Positions 6,823 to 16,633 of a stretch of DNA of 35,377 nt are shown here, piece after piece. The stretch is from an uncultured Eubacteriales bacterium. Its GTDB lineage: Bacteria; Bacillota; Clostridia; Oscillospirales; CAG-272. Position numbers and translations under genes: made by a program. Within the stretch, counting starts at the first letter, position 1, and every line of letters begins with the position of its first letter. Below the pieces are notes generated by a model. The model worked only from the letters and a program-made list of their open reading frames with translations. It did not search any database and was not told the origin of the DNA. The stretch is from positions 1 through 35,377 of the forward strand of contig CAOKER010000018.1 in NCBI GenBank assembly GCA_948467545.1, written 5' to 3'.

Positions 6823-7554
6823 ATGGCTGAGAAAATGAACGGCAGGGAAAAATCTAAGAATAAGGATAAAAATTGGGATAAAATTAAAAAAGAGGTGCCC
6901 GACGAGAACGACGCAGGCGATACTGCGGCGGAGGAAGAGCTTCCCGCAGAGGATAAGGTCGGCGCGGAGGACGAGATTCCAAGTCGGGAAACCGCCGGCG
7001 GCGAAGGCAGCGAAAGCGGAGAGCAGGCAGAGCCTGAAGAAAACTGCGGCAAGTCGGAAAAGGGCAAAAAGAAAAGCGACAAAAAAGGCAAGGACGAAGA
7101 AAATGTCACGCTCACAAAAAAGGAAGCCGACAAAATTCTCAACAAGCTCGCCGAACTGAACGACAAGTATCTACATGTAGTCGCCGAATATGACAACTTC
7201 AGAAAAAGAAGCCAGAAGGAGCGCGAAGGATTGTATGCAGACGCATATGCCGAAGCACTCAGCGCCCTGCTCCCGATCGCCGATAACCTTGAGCGCGCGG
7301 CGACATATACCGACGGAGACAAAATCATAGAGGGCGTTGCAATGACGCTTAAGCAGCTTTCGGCTTCGCTCGAAAAGCTCGGAATAGAATCCTTCGGCGA
7401 ACCGGGTGACAGCTTCGATCCGAATCTTCACAACGCGATTATGCACTGCGAGGATGACAGTCTCGGAGAAAACGTCATAGCCGAGGTTTTTCAGCACGGC
7501 TATAAAAAGGGAGACCGTGTGATAAGGTTTGCAATGGTCAAGGTTGCAAACTGA
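6823..7554 (+). CDS. grpE: Nucleotide exchange factor GrpE
   Basis: GrpE releases ADP from DnaK and so drives the chaperone cycle. Start at ATG 6823, 10 nt after GAAAGG; earlier in-frame ATGs overlap hrcA or the ribosome site. The 243-residue protein is long for GrpE: about residues 1-95 are a charged, Lys/Asp/Glu-rich disordered extension. Then come the long helix (NKLAELNDKYLHVVAEYDNF RKRSQKE), the four-helix bundle around ALLPIADNLERA, and the beta domain (ESFGEPGDSFDPNLHNAI to GDRVIRFAMVKVAN), where the DnaK contacts lie. Co-transcribed with hrcA and dnaK. The gap to dnaK is 97 bp. Confidence 0.96.
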   Translation: MAEKMNGREKSKNKDKNWDKIKKEVPDENDAGDTAAEEELPAEDKVGAEDEIPSRETAGGEGSESGEQAEPEENCGKSEKGKKKSDKKGKDEENVTLTKKEADKILNKLAELNDKYLHVVAEYDNFRKRSQKEREGLYADAYAEALSALLPIADNLERAATYTDGDKIIEGVAMTLKQLSASLEKLGIESFGEPGDSFDPNLHNAIMHCEDDSLGENVIAEVFQHGYKKGDRVIRFAMVKVAN

Positions 7555-7624
7555 AAAACTTTTTGACACGGATTCACCGATGCAAAAAATAAGAAGCATT
7601 TGAGAAGCATATAAGATGTTTTGA

Positions 7625-9502
<1,878 letters not shown>

Positions 9503-9556
9503 AATCCCAATAAATAAAAGGTCTATCGCTTGATGACGGCGCTTTGCGCTTTACCT

Positions 9557-9586
9557 AAACAGAGGGAAAACGTTTTCCCTCTGTTT
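9557..9586 (+). terminator. Perfect 30-bp palindrome between dnaK and dnaJ
   Basis: AAACAGAGGGAAAAC is followed immediately by its exact reverse complement, so an RNA stem of about 13 bp with a 4-nt loop can form. The sequence after it (GTGTGCTTAAAA) lacks a proper T-run, so it is more likely a partial terminator, a 3'-protecting stem or a processing site than a full stop. The stretch between 9503 and 9556 also carries a GACGGCGCTTTGCGC motif seen elsewhere in the window. Confidence 0.7.
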
Positions 9587-9629
9587 GTGTGCTTAAAACT
9601 GATTTTACGGAAAAGGAATAGTCATAACA

Positions 9630-10781
9630 ATGGCTGATAAGAGAGATTATTATGAGGTGCTCGGCATCAGTAAGGGCGCCTCGGATTCAGAAATAAAAAA
9701 GGCTTATCGCTCGATGGCAAAGAAGTACCATCCGGATATGAATCCGGGCGATAAGGAAGCCGAAAAAAAATTCAAGGAAGTAAACGAGGCATACGCCGTC
9801 CTGTCCGATGAAAAGAAGAAAAGCATCTACGATCAGTACGGATTCGACGGACTTGATCCGTCCGCAGGCGGAGGAAGCGGCTTCGGCGGATTTGATTTCG
9901 GCGGCTTCGGCGGAGGCGGAATGGATTTCGACCTCGGCGATATTCTCGGAGGAATTTTCGGCGGAGGCGGATCGCGCCGCAACGCCGCAATGCAGGGCAG
10001 CGACATACAGTGCCGTGTGACGCTCTCCTTTGAAGAAGCCGTTTTCGGCTGCAAAAAGGACGTTTCATTCAACCGCGTCGAAAAATGTCCGGACTGTTCG
10101 GGCTCCGGAGCCGCGAGGGGAACAAGCGCGGAAACCTGTTCGAACTGCGGTGGCAGCGGGCAGGTCAAAACGACAAAGCGCACCGCTCTTGGCATGTTTC
10201 AGACAACCTCGTCCTGCGAACGCTGCCACGGAACAGGTAAGATAATCAAAACTCCCTGCTCAAACTGCTCCGGAAAGGGATACATCAGAGTCACAAAAAA
10301 AATGGAGGTTACGATCCCCGCCGGCATAGACAACGGTCAGCGAATCGCAAACCGCGGTCAGGGCGACGCCGGAAGAAACGGCGGGGGAAACGGAGACCTT
10401 CTTATCCTTGTAAACGTTCGCCCGCATGACTTTTTCGAGCGCGACGGTATGAATATATACTGTGATATTCCGATAACATATCCCGAAGCCGCTCTCGGCG
10501 CCGAAATAACCGTACCCACGCTCGAAGGTGAAAGCACCTATACAATTCCGGCGGGAACTCAGAGCGGCACGGTCTTTACGCTGCGCGGAAAGGGAGTTCC
10601 GAATATAAACAATTCGAGAAACCGCGGAGACCTTCTTTTCAAGGTCATGATTGAAACACCCTCAAATTTAAACAACAGTCAGAAAGACCTTCTGAGACAG
10701 TTTGCGGACACTCTCGTCGATAAAAACCATCAGAAGAAAAAAAGATTTTTAGACAGAATTTTTAAGAGCAAAAAATCTTAA
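9630..10781 (+). CDS. dnaJ: Hsp40 co-chaperone DnaJ
   Basis: DnaJ delivers substrates to DnaK and stimulates its ATPase. It is a type I protein of 383 residues: J domain 1-70 with the HPD triad at 34-36, a Gly/Phe-rich linker (about 75-115), the four CxxCxGxG zinc repeats ([32 protein letters not shown]; about 150-215) and the C-terminal beta domains. Its basic C-terminus ([18 protein letters not shown]) is slightly unusual. AAAAGG lies 13 nt before ATG. Separated from dnaK by 127 bp with the palindrome; probably expressed at a lower level than dnaK. Confidence 0.98.
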   Translation: MADKRDYYEVLGISKGASDSEIKKAYRSMAKKYHPDMNPGDKEAEKKFKEVNEAYAVLSDEKKKSIYDQYGFDGLDPSAGGGSGFGGFDFGGFGGGGMDFDLGDILGGIFGGGGSRRNAAMQGSDIQCRVTLSFEEAVFGCKKDVSFNRVEKCPDCSGSGAARGTSAETCSNCGGSGQVKTTKRTALGMFQTTSSCERCHGTGKIIKTPCSNCSGKGYIRVTKKMEVTIPAGIDNGQRIANRGQGDAGRNGGGNGDLLILVNVRPHDFFERDGMNIYCDIPITYPEAALGAEITVPTLEGESTYTIPAGTQSGTVFTLRGKGVPNINNSRNRGDLLFKVMIETPSNLNNSQKDLLRQFADTLVDKNHQKKKRFLDRIFKSKKS

Positions 10782-10849
10782 CATAAAAAAACTACGAAAT
10801 ATTGACTGCAAAATATATTTTCATGCCGTCTTGGCGGAAAAGGACGTAT

Positions 10850-11764
10850 ATGAGCGACTGGACAAAAATTAAAACAACATGCACGCCGGAACAGGTAGAG
10901 CAGGTAAGCGCGGTAATGACGATGCTTGATTCTCATCTTATGATAGAGGACAACAGTGATATAGAAGAATACAATTCAATGTACGGAGAGCTCATCGACG
11001 ACTCGCTTAAAAACAAAACCGAAGCGGCGGTTTCGGTATTTATACCGAAAGAGATAAGCGCGGCTGAGGCGGCGGCTTTCGCGCGGCAGCGCTTCACCGA
11101 TCTCGGTATGAACGTAAACGTTTCGCTTGAAGGACTTAACGAGGAGGATTGGGCGGACAACTGGAAGCAGTACTATTATCCTGTTCCAATCGGAGAGCAT
11201 ATCGTCGTTGTTCCGGAGTGGCGCTTGGATTCTTACGAGCGCAGACCGGACGATATTATAATAATAATGGATCCCGGCATGGCATTCGGAACTGGAACTC
11301 ACGAGACAACCCGCCTCTGTGCCGCTCTGCTCGAAAAAACCGTAAAGCCCGGCGACCGCATCGTCGATGTCGGAACGGGAAGCGGTATTCTTGCAATCTG
11401 CGCGGCAAAGCTCGGAGCTTCGCATATCAGCGCATACGATATCGATCCGATGTCCGTACGGGTAGCAAATGAAAATATCTCCAAAAACGGCGTCTCGGAT
11501 GTGATTGACTGCGCGGAGGGAGATCTTCTTGCATCGGCTCCGGACGGAGCTGATATTGTTACGGCAAATCTGACCGCGGATATTATTCTCCGTATGGCTC
11601 CCGATACCGGCCGCGCTGTAAGAAGCGGCGGATATATCGTTTTGTCCGGAATCATCGATCCACAGTGCGGTGACGTTATAAAGGCAATGGAGGAACAGGG
11701 CTTTGAAAAGCTTGAAGAGCTTCACGAAAACGACTGGACAGGGCTTTTGATGGCCAAGAAATAA
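10850..11764 (+). CDS. prmA: Ribosomal protein L11 methyltransferase
   Basis: PrmA trimethylates lysines and the N-terminus of ribosomal protein L11 using S-adenosylmethionine. Start set at ATG 10850, 5 nt after AAAGGA, which gives MSDWTKIK and 304 residues, the usual length; an open frame extends 16 codons further upstream but lacks a ribosome site. The N-terminal substrate-binding domain is followed by a conserved linker (EDWADNWKQYYYPVPIGEHI...), then the SAM-binding Rossmann fold: MDPGMAFGTGTHETTRLC, VDVGTGSGILAICAAKLGA, and NLTADI at the active-site motif. Its place after dnaJ is standard in Bacillota, although its link to heat shock is not understood. Confidence 0.96.
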   Translation: MSDWTKIKTTCTPEQVEQVSAVMTMLDSHLMIEDNSDIEEYNSMYGELIDDSLKNKTEAAVSVFIPKEISAAEAAAFARQRFTDLGMNVNVSLEGLNEEDWADNWKQYYYPVPIGEHIVVVPEWRLDSYERRPDDIIIIMDPGMAFGTGTHETTRLCAALLEKTVKPGDRIVDVGTGSGILAICAAKLGASHISAYDIDPMSVRVANENISKNGVSDVIDCAEGDLLASAPDGADIVTANLTADIILRMAPDTGRAVRSGGYIVLSGIIDPQCGDVIKAMEEQGFEKLEELHENDWTGLLMAKK

Positions 11765-11894
11765 AAACGATAAAAAATAAATCAACAGGACGAATCACAA
11801 AAAAACAATTGCAAAAAACAATCGCTTTGAGTTTTAATAAACCGAATACCGCCCCGAACGGATTAAGTCCCAATCAAACCACAGGAGAAAAAAT

Positions 11895-12686
11895 ATGCCG
11901 CGATTTTTTATCGACAGTACGGCCGTAAACGATGGTCATGCCGTGATAACCGGCAGTGACGCCCGTCATATCTCGCTCGCCCTGCGTATGCGCGTCGGTG
12001 ACGACATAACACTTTGTGATTTTTCAAGAAATGAGTATGCATGTGTAATCGACAGCATTACTCCCTCCGAGGTGAGAGCTAAAATACTGAGCTCCGCGGC
12101 AAACTCTACCGAACCGCCGTACAGCGCACGTCTGTTTCAGGCGCTCCCTAAAGGCGACCGCGCCGATACGATAGTACAGAAATCGGTAGAATGCGGAATT
12201 TCAGAGATCGTTTTTTTCGAGAGCGAGCGATGCGTTGCAAAGCTGAAAAATGAGAATGCGGAGAAAAAACTCTTCCGCTTCAGAAGTATCGCGCTTGAAG
12301 CGGCTAAGCAATGCGGAAGAGGAATCATTCCGGAGGTATCGTTTGCCGGCGGATATTCGGAAGCAATCGAAGCGATTCAAGGCGGTGAGCTGCGTTTTGT
12401 ATGCTATGAGGGCGACGAAAAAGGCGACTTTCCGACGGTAAAGCTGGGAAAGCTTCTGTCAGACTTTGAAAAAAAAGAAATACATACCGAAGGACATAAT
12501 GCTCCGATTCCTCATGACATAAGATTCATGATCGGACCGGAGGGCGGTTTCAGCACCGACGAGATTCGACGTGCCTCAGAAGCCGGACTTTTAATTGCAG
12601 GTCTCGGACAGAGAATTCTGCGCTGCGAGACCGCCGCGCCTTTTGTCCTTTCATGCCTGTCAATGAGGTATGAGCTCGGTGGTTAA
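11895..12686 (+). CDS. rsmE: 16S rRNA (uracil1498-N3)-methyltransferase RsmE
   Basis: RsmE methylates U1498 of 16S rRNA in the 30S subunit. The 263-residue protein has an N-terminal PUA-like domain (HVITGSDARHISLALRMRVGD region) and a C-terminal SPOUT knot with FMIGPEGGFSTDEI and LGQRILRCETAAPF, the SAM-binding knot motifs. AGGAG lies 7 nt before ATG. A 130-bp gap after prmA shows no promoter I can support, so it probably remains in the heat-shock transcript, its usual position in Clostridia. Confidence 0.95.
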   Translation: MPRFFIDSTAVNDGHAVITGSDARHISLALRMRVGDDITLCDFSRNEYACVIDSITPSEVRAKILSSAANSTEPPYSARLFQALPKGDRADTIVQKSVECGISEIVFFESERCVAKLKNENAEKKLFRFRSIALEAAKQCGRGIIPEVSFAGGYSEAIEAIQGGELRFVCYEGDEKGDFPTVKLGKLLSDFEKKEIHTEGHNAPIPHDIRFMIGPEGGFSTDEIRRASEAGLLIAGLGQRILRCETAAPFVLSCLSMRYELGG

Positions 12687-12748
12687 AGCCTTGTACCGAG
12701 CCTGACAGCACGGAACAATAATAACCTGAGAAAGGCAGAGTCATAAAA

Positions 12749-13177
12749 TTGAAAGCCGAAATTAAACCGTATATTCACCGCGCACAGTATTACGAAACCG
12801 ACAGAATGGGAATTATCCATCATTCCAACTATATACGCTGGATGGAAGAAGCAAGAAACGACTTTCTTTGCAAGATCGGCTATTCGTACAGCAGAATGGA
12901 GGGCGAGGGAATCTCAAGTCCGGTCATATCTGTAAGCTGCGAATATAAAAGACCTGTACGATTTGACGACGCCGTTGAAATCAAAACCGCTTTATCGGAA
13001 TACAACGGAGTAAGAATGAAGCTCCGATACGTTATGACAAACCTTGCGGACGGTAAAATATGTACGCTTGCGGAAAGCACGCACTGTTTTCTCGAAGCGG
13101 ACGGAAACGTTGCCATATTAAAAAGAAGCTACCCCGATATTCACAGAATTCTGAGCGAAAATATTTCCCCCGAATAA
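12749..13177 (+). CDS. Acyl-CoA thioesterase, 4-hydroxybenzoyl-CoA/YbgC family
   Basis: Single hot-dog domain of 142 residues, expected to hydrolyse acyl-CoA thioesters. The active-site motif is clear: YYETDRMGIIHHSNYIRWMEEAR, with the catalytic Asp of ETD and the HSNY turn, as in YbgC (TDAGGVVYHARYV). The start is TTG at 12749, 13 nt after AAGG, the spacing seen at most genes here. It is the last gene before the operon terminator. The natural substrate cannot be read from sequence; it is not next to tol-pal genes. Confidence 0.88.
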   Translation: MKAEIKPYIHRAQYYETDRMGIIHHSNYIRWMEEARNDFLCKIGYSYSRMEGEGISSPVISVSCEYKRPVRFDDAVEIKTALSEYNGVRMKLRYVMTNLADGKICTLAESTHCFLEADGNVAILKRSYPDIHRILSENISPE

Positions 13178-13418
13178 AGCAGCGCCGCATTTGCACAGAC
13201 ACCGACGATTCATCAGCAAGCTAAGAATTTCGGCAAATCTGACAAAACACTGTTCGGTAAATGAGGCACAAACCGTTATCATAATTCGCCGTAACTTTTT
13301 ACAGTCGCCCACCGAAAAATCCGATAGCACCCGTCGTCTATGAGATATGAACGTCCTTTTTAGCTATAAACCTTATCAAGGCTTATTAGGCTATCCTCCA
13401 AAAATAATCACAAAAAGC
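13178..13418. other. Intergenic stretch with one folded segment
   Basis: No gene seen. At 13357-13389 TAGCTATAAACCTTATCAAGG is followed by a pairing partner ending in TTATTAGGCTA, a three-helix-like hairpin of unknown role just before the terminator. Confidence 0.35.
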
Positions 13419-13484
13419 CCGTCATCATGGTGAAGCGAACCGCAATATTCGCAGTTCACATCACCCGTAAGATGACGGTTTTTT
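13419..13484. terminator. Bidirectional terminator between convergent operons
   Basis: CCGTCATC (13419-13426) pairs with GATGACGG (13471-13478), enclosing a second stem of GTGAA-GCGAA with TTCGC-AG-TTCAC. TTTTTT follows on the plus strand; on the minus strand GGGCTTTTTG follows. It should end the heat-shock operon from the left and the zinc-ribbon gene from the right. Confidence 0.85.
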
Positions 13485-13492
13485 AATAACGG

Positions 13493-15661
13493 TTAAACAC
13501 CGACTTTTTTATTTTCCTCAGAAGTATTCGGTCTTACATCCGCAGTGTTTCGGCTTTCAGCTGCAATGCTTCGATTTATGTCTGCAATACTTATACCCGT
13601 ATCTGCGGTATTTTGACTTTCGACTGCAGAGTTTTGACTTACATCCGCAGTACTTCGACTTATTTCTACAGTATTTAAATTTACGCCGGCATTGCCTTGA
13701 CTTGCATCTAAAGTACTTCGGCCTTCTCCTGCGATACTACGTGTTGTTTCAAGAGGTTCTCCTGTAATTTTCACCATAGTATTTTCATCAGAGTAGGCGT
13801 AGCTCCCGGCCCTTGCCGCCTCTCTTTCGGCAATCGCACTGGAAATAACCTTGACAGTCACCGCTTCTGCCGTACATTTGCCATTGCTCTTCTGTCCGGC
13901 GTAGCTCGTCTGACCGATGCTGTTGCTCTGCCCAACTCTGTTCCTCTGTCCGACGATGTTGCCCTGTCCAACACCGTTGCCCTGTCCGACACCGTTGCCC
14001 TGTCCGACGTTACTATTACGCCCGATGATATCCTTTTGTTCTATGATATTCCTCTGAACGACGATATTTTTTCTTTCTACGCAGTCAGAGGCGCCGTTCG
14101 CTTTCCTGCTCGGAGAAATGCTGCCTGACCCGCTTACATTCTCTTTATTGTCCCTCGGAAAGGATAACCTGTACAGACGCTCGGAAGTAAAATTCGGCAT
14201 ACGTCCGAAAATCGGCATCGCGGCGGAATAAACAAACATGATAAAAATCAAAGCAAGAGCGATTGTCTCCGTAACAGAAATAAAACAAAATCCAGTATAG
14301 CTAAGAGCCACATGTTCAAACGACGTTCCCGTATTTACCGTGTGCGTAAAAACCGTCTTCCATATATTGCATATAAAACCGCATAAAAGCAATACCACAA
14401 AATCAGCGGCTGTCAGCACAGCTCCGCAGAGTGAAACATATCTTGCGTAATGTGACCGCGGATTTAAAATTGTTGGAATCGGAAACATGAGAGGAAAATA
14501 TGCAATACACAAAAGAATCGGATTCTGCTCCAAGTCTGACTGCTTGAATTTATCCCTTCCAATCGGCTTTCCCGATAAATACCGCGCGATTTTCTTTAGA
14601 GTATGCCAAAAGGACTTGACGGCACTGACCGCCGCTTTTTTTATGCTGTTTATAAAGACGCCCGAATGCAAGCCGGTATTATTCGCTTTTACGGGAATTG
14701 ATTCATTGGCGTTCTGAGCTTCGGAGCCGAATTCGTAAAAATCGGATGAATCGGACGAGTCGGGAGAGATGTGAGAGACGGAAGAGGTGTTAAGTACCTC
14801 CAAAACGGCAGCGGTAAGCGCTTCACGGCTCATTTTGGCGTCCGTACCGTCTTTCGGAATTCCATCGATTGCACTATGCTCAAAAACATTTCGGACAATT
14901 TCACGTTCATTTTTCTGTTCAATTTTCTGTTCTTTTTCACGCACACTGTTCGAACTATCCGAGCGGGTATCTTCAGATACATTATCGTCAGCATCTTCAC
15001 TGCCGAATTCTATAACACCGTCGCAAGCATTGGAACCGTCTTTGTCCGAAACAGCCTGAACGTCATTTCGGTTCATATCAGAATCATTTGCTTCATCAAT
15101 TATTCCGTTTGGGAAGTCCGAAGTTTCCCTTATATTCCGATGTTCCCATTCATCTGAATAAAGCAGCTGTTTTTCAGCGGATATTTTTCCTGTTTTTTCC
15201 GCCGTGCTCGAAACATTTTTTTGTACTGACGATTCGGTTTTAAGTACCGCTTCGTACGCGCTTGTAATATTTTCAAACCTTCGTTTATGTACGTCATCCG
15301 ATGAAGCCGCGCCGGATTTTCCTGCCGCGGATGTATCCGCCTCGTCCAACATACCGCCGCCCGAAGCCATTACAGCCGATGCATCGGAACTTCCGAGTTC
15401 TTTTTCGACCGCTTCCCTTTTCGCCTGTTCGGACAACTCGGCAAGATCGGAAATCGATAATTCTTCTCCGAAGCTTCCTCCGACGGATATTTCGGTTATG
15501 ATTTTATCTGAATTGCCGTTTTCTTTCAATTCCGTGCTCAGCAAAGCAAGCTCGGTTATAGCCGCCCGATGACCGTCCGAATCATTTTCGGCCGATCTGC
15601 AGTCCCGACATACGTCATCGCCGCCGGGCGTATTCTTTCCGCAGTATTTGCATGATGACAT
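13493..15661 (-). CDS. Zinc-ribbon membrane protein with hexa- and heptapeptide repeats
   Basis: Unknown function; 722 residues. The N-terminus is a zinc ribbon (Cys 4, 7, 18, 21: CKYC...CRDC). Residues about 25-350 are acidic, Ser/Asp/Glu-rich and probably disordered. Three hydrophobic segments follow (about 383-405, 407-434, 452-482); the first, NPILLCIAYFPLMFPIP, resembles the membrane region of zinc-ribbon/DUF4870-like proteins. After them come hexapeptide repeats (GQGNGV, GQGNGV, GQGNIV, GQRNRV, GQSNSI; about 547-588) and at the C-terminus about eleven heptads (RSTADVS, QNSAVES, QNTADTG...; about 639-716). Start at ATG 15661, 13 nt after AAGG; a GTG 28 codons upstream (15745) is possible. 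Probably co-transcribed with the SGNH hydrolase gene. It may be a membrane-anchored sensor or scaffold, but this is a guess. Confidence 0.75.
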   Translation of the reverse strand: MSSCKYCGKNTPGGDDVCRDCRSAENDSDGHRAAITELALLSTELKENGNSDKIITEISVGGSFGEELSISDLAELSEQAKREAVEKELGSSDASAVMASGGGMLDEADTSAAGKSGAASSDDVHKRRFENITSAYEAVLKTESSVQKNVSSTAEKTGKISAEKQLLYSDEWEHRNIRETSDFPNGIIDEANDSDMNRNDVQAVSDKDGSNACDGVIEFGSEDADDNVSEDTRSDSSNSVREKEQKIEQKNEREIVRNVFEHSAIDGIPKDGTDAKMSREALTAAVLEVLNTSSVSHISPDSSDSSDFYEFGSEAQNANESIPVKANNTGLHSGVFINSIKKAAVSAVKSFWHTLKKIARYLSGKPIGRDKFKQSDLEQNPILLCIAYFPLMFPIPTILNPRSHYARYVSLCGAVLTAADFVVLLLCGFICNIWKTVFTHTVNTGTSFEHVALSYTGFCFISVTETIALALIFIMFVYSAAMPIFGRMPNFTSERLYRLSFPRDNKENVSGSGSISPSRKANGASDCVERKNIVVQRNIIEQKDIIGRNSNVGQGNGVGQGNGVGQGNIVGQRNRVGQSNSIGQTSYAGQKSNGKCTAEAVTVKVISSAIAEREAARAGSYAYSDENTMVKITGEPLETTRSIAGEGRSTLDASQGNAGVNLNTVEISRSTADVSQNSAVESQNTADTGISIADINRSIAAESRNTADVRPNTSEENKKVGV

Positions 15662-15746
15662 ATTAATTAACATACCTTTCTTTGCATTTACACAAACGAA
15701 GCGTGAAAAAGGTGTACTGTGGTTTGCGAATTTTTGGGGTTTCACG

Positions 15747-15791
15747 CCGATACCTTAACCCACCGATACCTTAACCACCGATACCTTATCC
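15747..15791 (-). repeat. Three tandem CCGATACCTTAACC repeats in a gene leader
   Basis: Copies at 15747-15760, 15763-15776 and 15778-15791 (last one CCGATACCTTATCC). Read on the minus strand each gives GGTTAAGGTATCGG, close to the real ribosome-site sequence AAAGGTATG of the next gene. They fill the short gap between the SGNH hydrolase and the zinc-ribbon gene. Confidence 0.8.
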
Positions 15792-15801
15792 GCCGCGGGG
15801 C

Positions 15802-16428
15802 TCAGTGAAGCTGTTCAATCAGAGGAGCGACAGCTTCCGTATAGCTTTTCGCCAGCAGCATGGCGCCTTCGGGAGTAGGATGAATTCCGTCCTCAGCCCA
15901 GTACATCGGCTGTCTGTCGCCGGACGCCTCATCAAAAACACTCTGACACTTAAGAAAAGCGTCCGCATACTCTTCGGCAAGCTTATATACTATCGCCTTT
16001 TTTCGTTCTAAATCCTCATGAATCCGAGGAAGACCCGGCGCTTCAAGGATAAACGGCTCAAGCATAAGAATTTTCGCATGAGTATTATTCTTTATATCCT
16101 CCAAAATCGAACGGTAGCAATATTCAAAATACTCCTCCGGCATAAGCGCCTCCTTGTCGTCAAAAAACCAGCAGTCATTTACCCCGATAAGCACCGAAAT
16201 TATATCGGGATTTATCTCAATCGCGTCGGTTTTCCACCGCGCGAGCAGATGCTCGGTACGGTTTCCGCTCATACCGAGATTGATAAACTCAAATTCATAC
16301 TCCGGAAACCTGTCTCTCAGCGCAGGAGCCACATAGCGCGGATAACCGCATCCGAGATAATGAGAGTCCTCGCGGTTTCTGCCCGCGTCGGTTACGCTGT
16401 CGCCCTGAAACAGAATTTTGATTTTCAT
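15802..16428 (-). CDS. SGNH/GDSL-type hydrolase
   Basis: Cytoplasmic esterase or acetylhydrolase of the SGNH superfamily, 208 residues, no signal peptide. All four blocks are visible: block I FQGDSVTDAGR (nucleophile Ser), block II NLGMSGNRT (Gly), block III VLIGVNDCW (Asn), and block V EDGIHPTPEGA (Asp and His). The sequence resembles proteins annotated as rhamnogalacturonan acetylesterase-like or lysophospholipase-like, so carbohydrate deacetylation is plausible but unproven. Start ATG 16428 is 13 nt after AAGG. Driven by the consensus minus-strand promoter at 16496-16524; the zinc-ribbon gene follows 140 bp downstream. Confidence 0.9.
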   Translation of the reverse strand: MKIKILFQGDSVTDAGRNREDSHYLGCGYPRYVAPALRDRFPEYEFEFINLGMSGNRTEHLLARWKTDAIEINPDIISVLIGVNDCWFFDDKEALMPEEYFEYCYRSILEDIKNNTHAKILMLEPFILEAPGLPRIHEDLERKKAIVYKLAEEYADAFLKCQSVFDEASGDRQPMYWAEDGIHPTPEGAMLLAKSYTEAVAPLIEQLH

Positions 16429-16473
16429 AATATGTACCGATCCTTTCAAAATTTTAATCTTTACAAAAAACTA

Positions 16474-16503
16474 TTGACGAATATAAATTGTTTATATTAT
16501 AAT
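16474..16503 (+). promoter_or_regulatory. Promoter of the pseudouridine synthase-lnt operon
   Basis: TTGACG (16474-16479), an 18-bp spacer and TATAAT (16498-16503). Its -10 box overlaps the -10 of the opposite promoter. A leader of about 125 nt precedes the first gene. Confidence 0.7.
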
Positions 16504-16524
16504 TAAAAGAGGAAATTTTGTCAA
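16496..16524 (-). promoter_or_regulatory. Consensus promoter of the SGNH hydrolase gene
   Basis: On the minus strand TTGACA (16519-16524), a 17-bp spacer and TATAAT (16496-16501): a perfect sigma-A consensus. It overlaps the plus-strand promoter so that both cannot be occupied at once. Confidence 0.8.
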
Positions 16525-16633
16525 CAGCAAAGCATAAAACAACCGAAAATTCAGACGGCGATTTTGCGGGTTAAAGTCTGCGGACAAGCGCAGAAATTCA
16601 TAACAAATCAATCGGGAGGGAAAAGTCTGAAAG

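Noticed and set aside
7563..7592. Separate promoter for dnaK
   Set aside because: TTGACA at 7563-7568 is good, but no credible -10 lies 16-18 bp after it, so it is not called.
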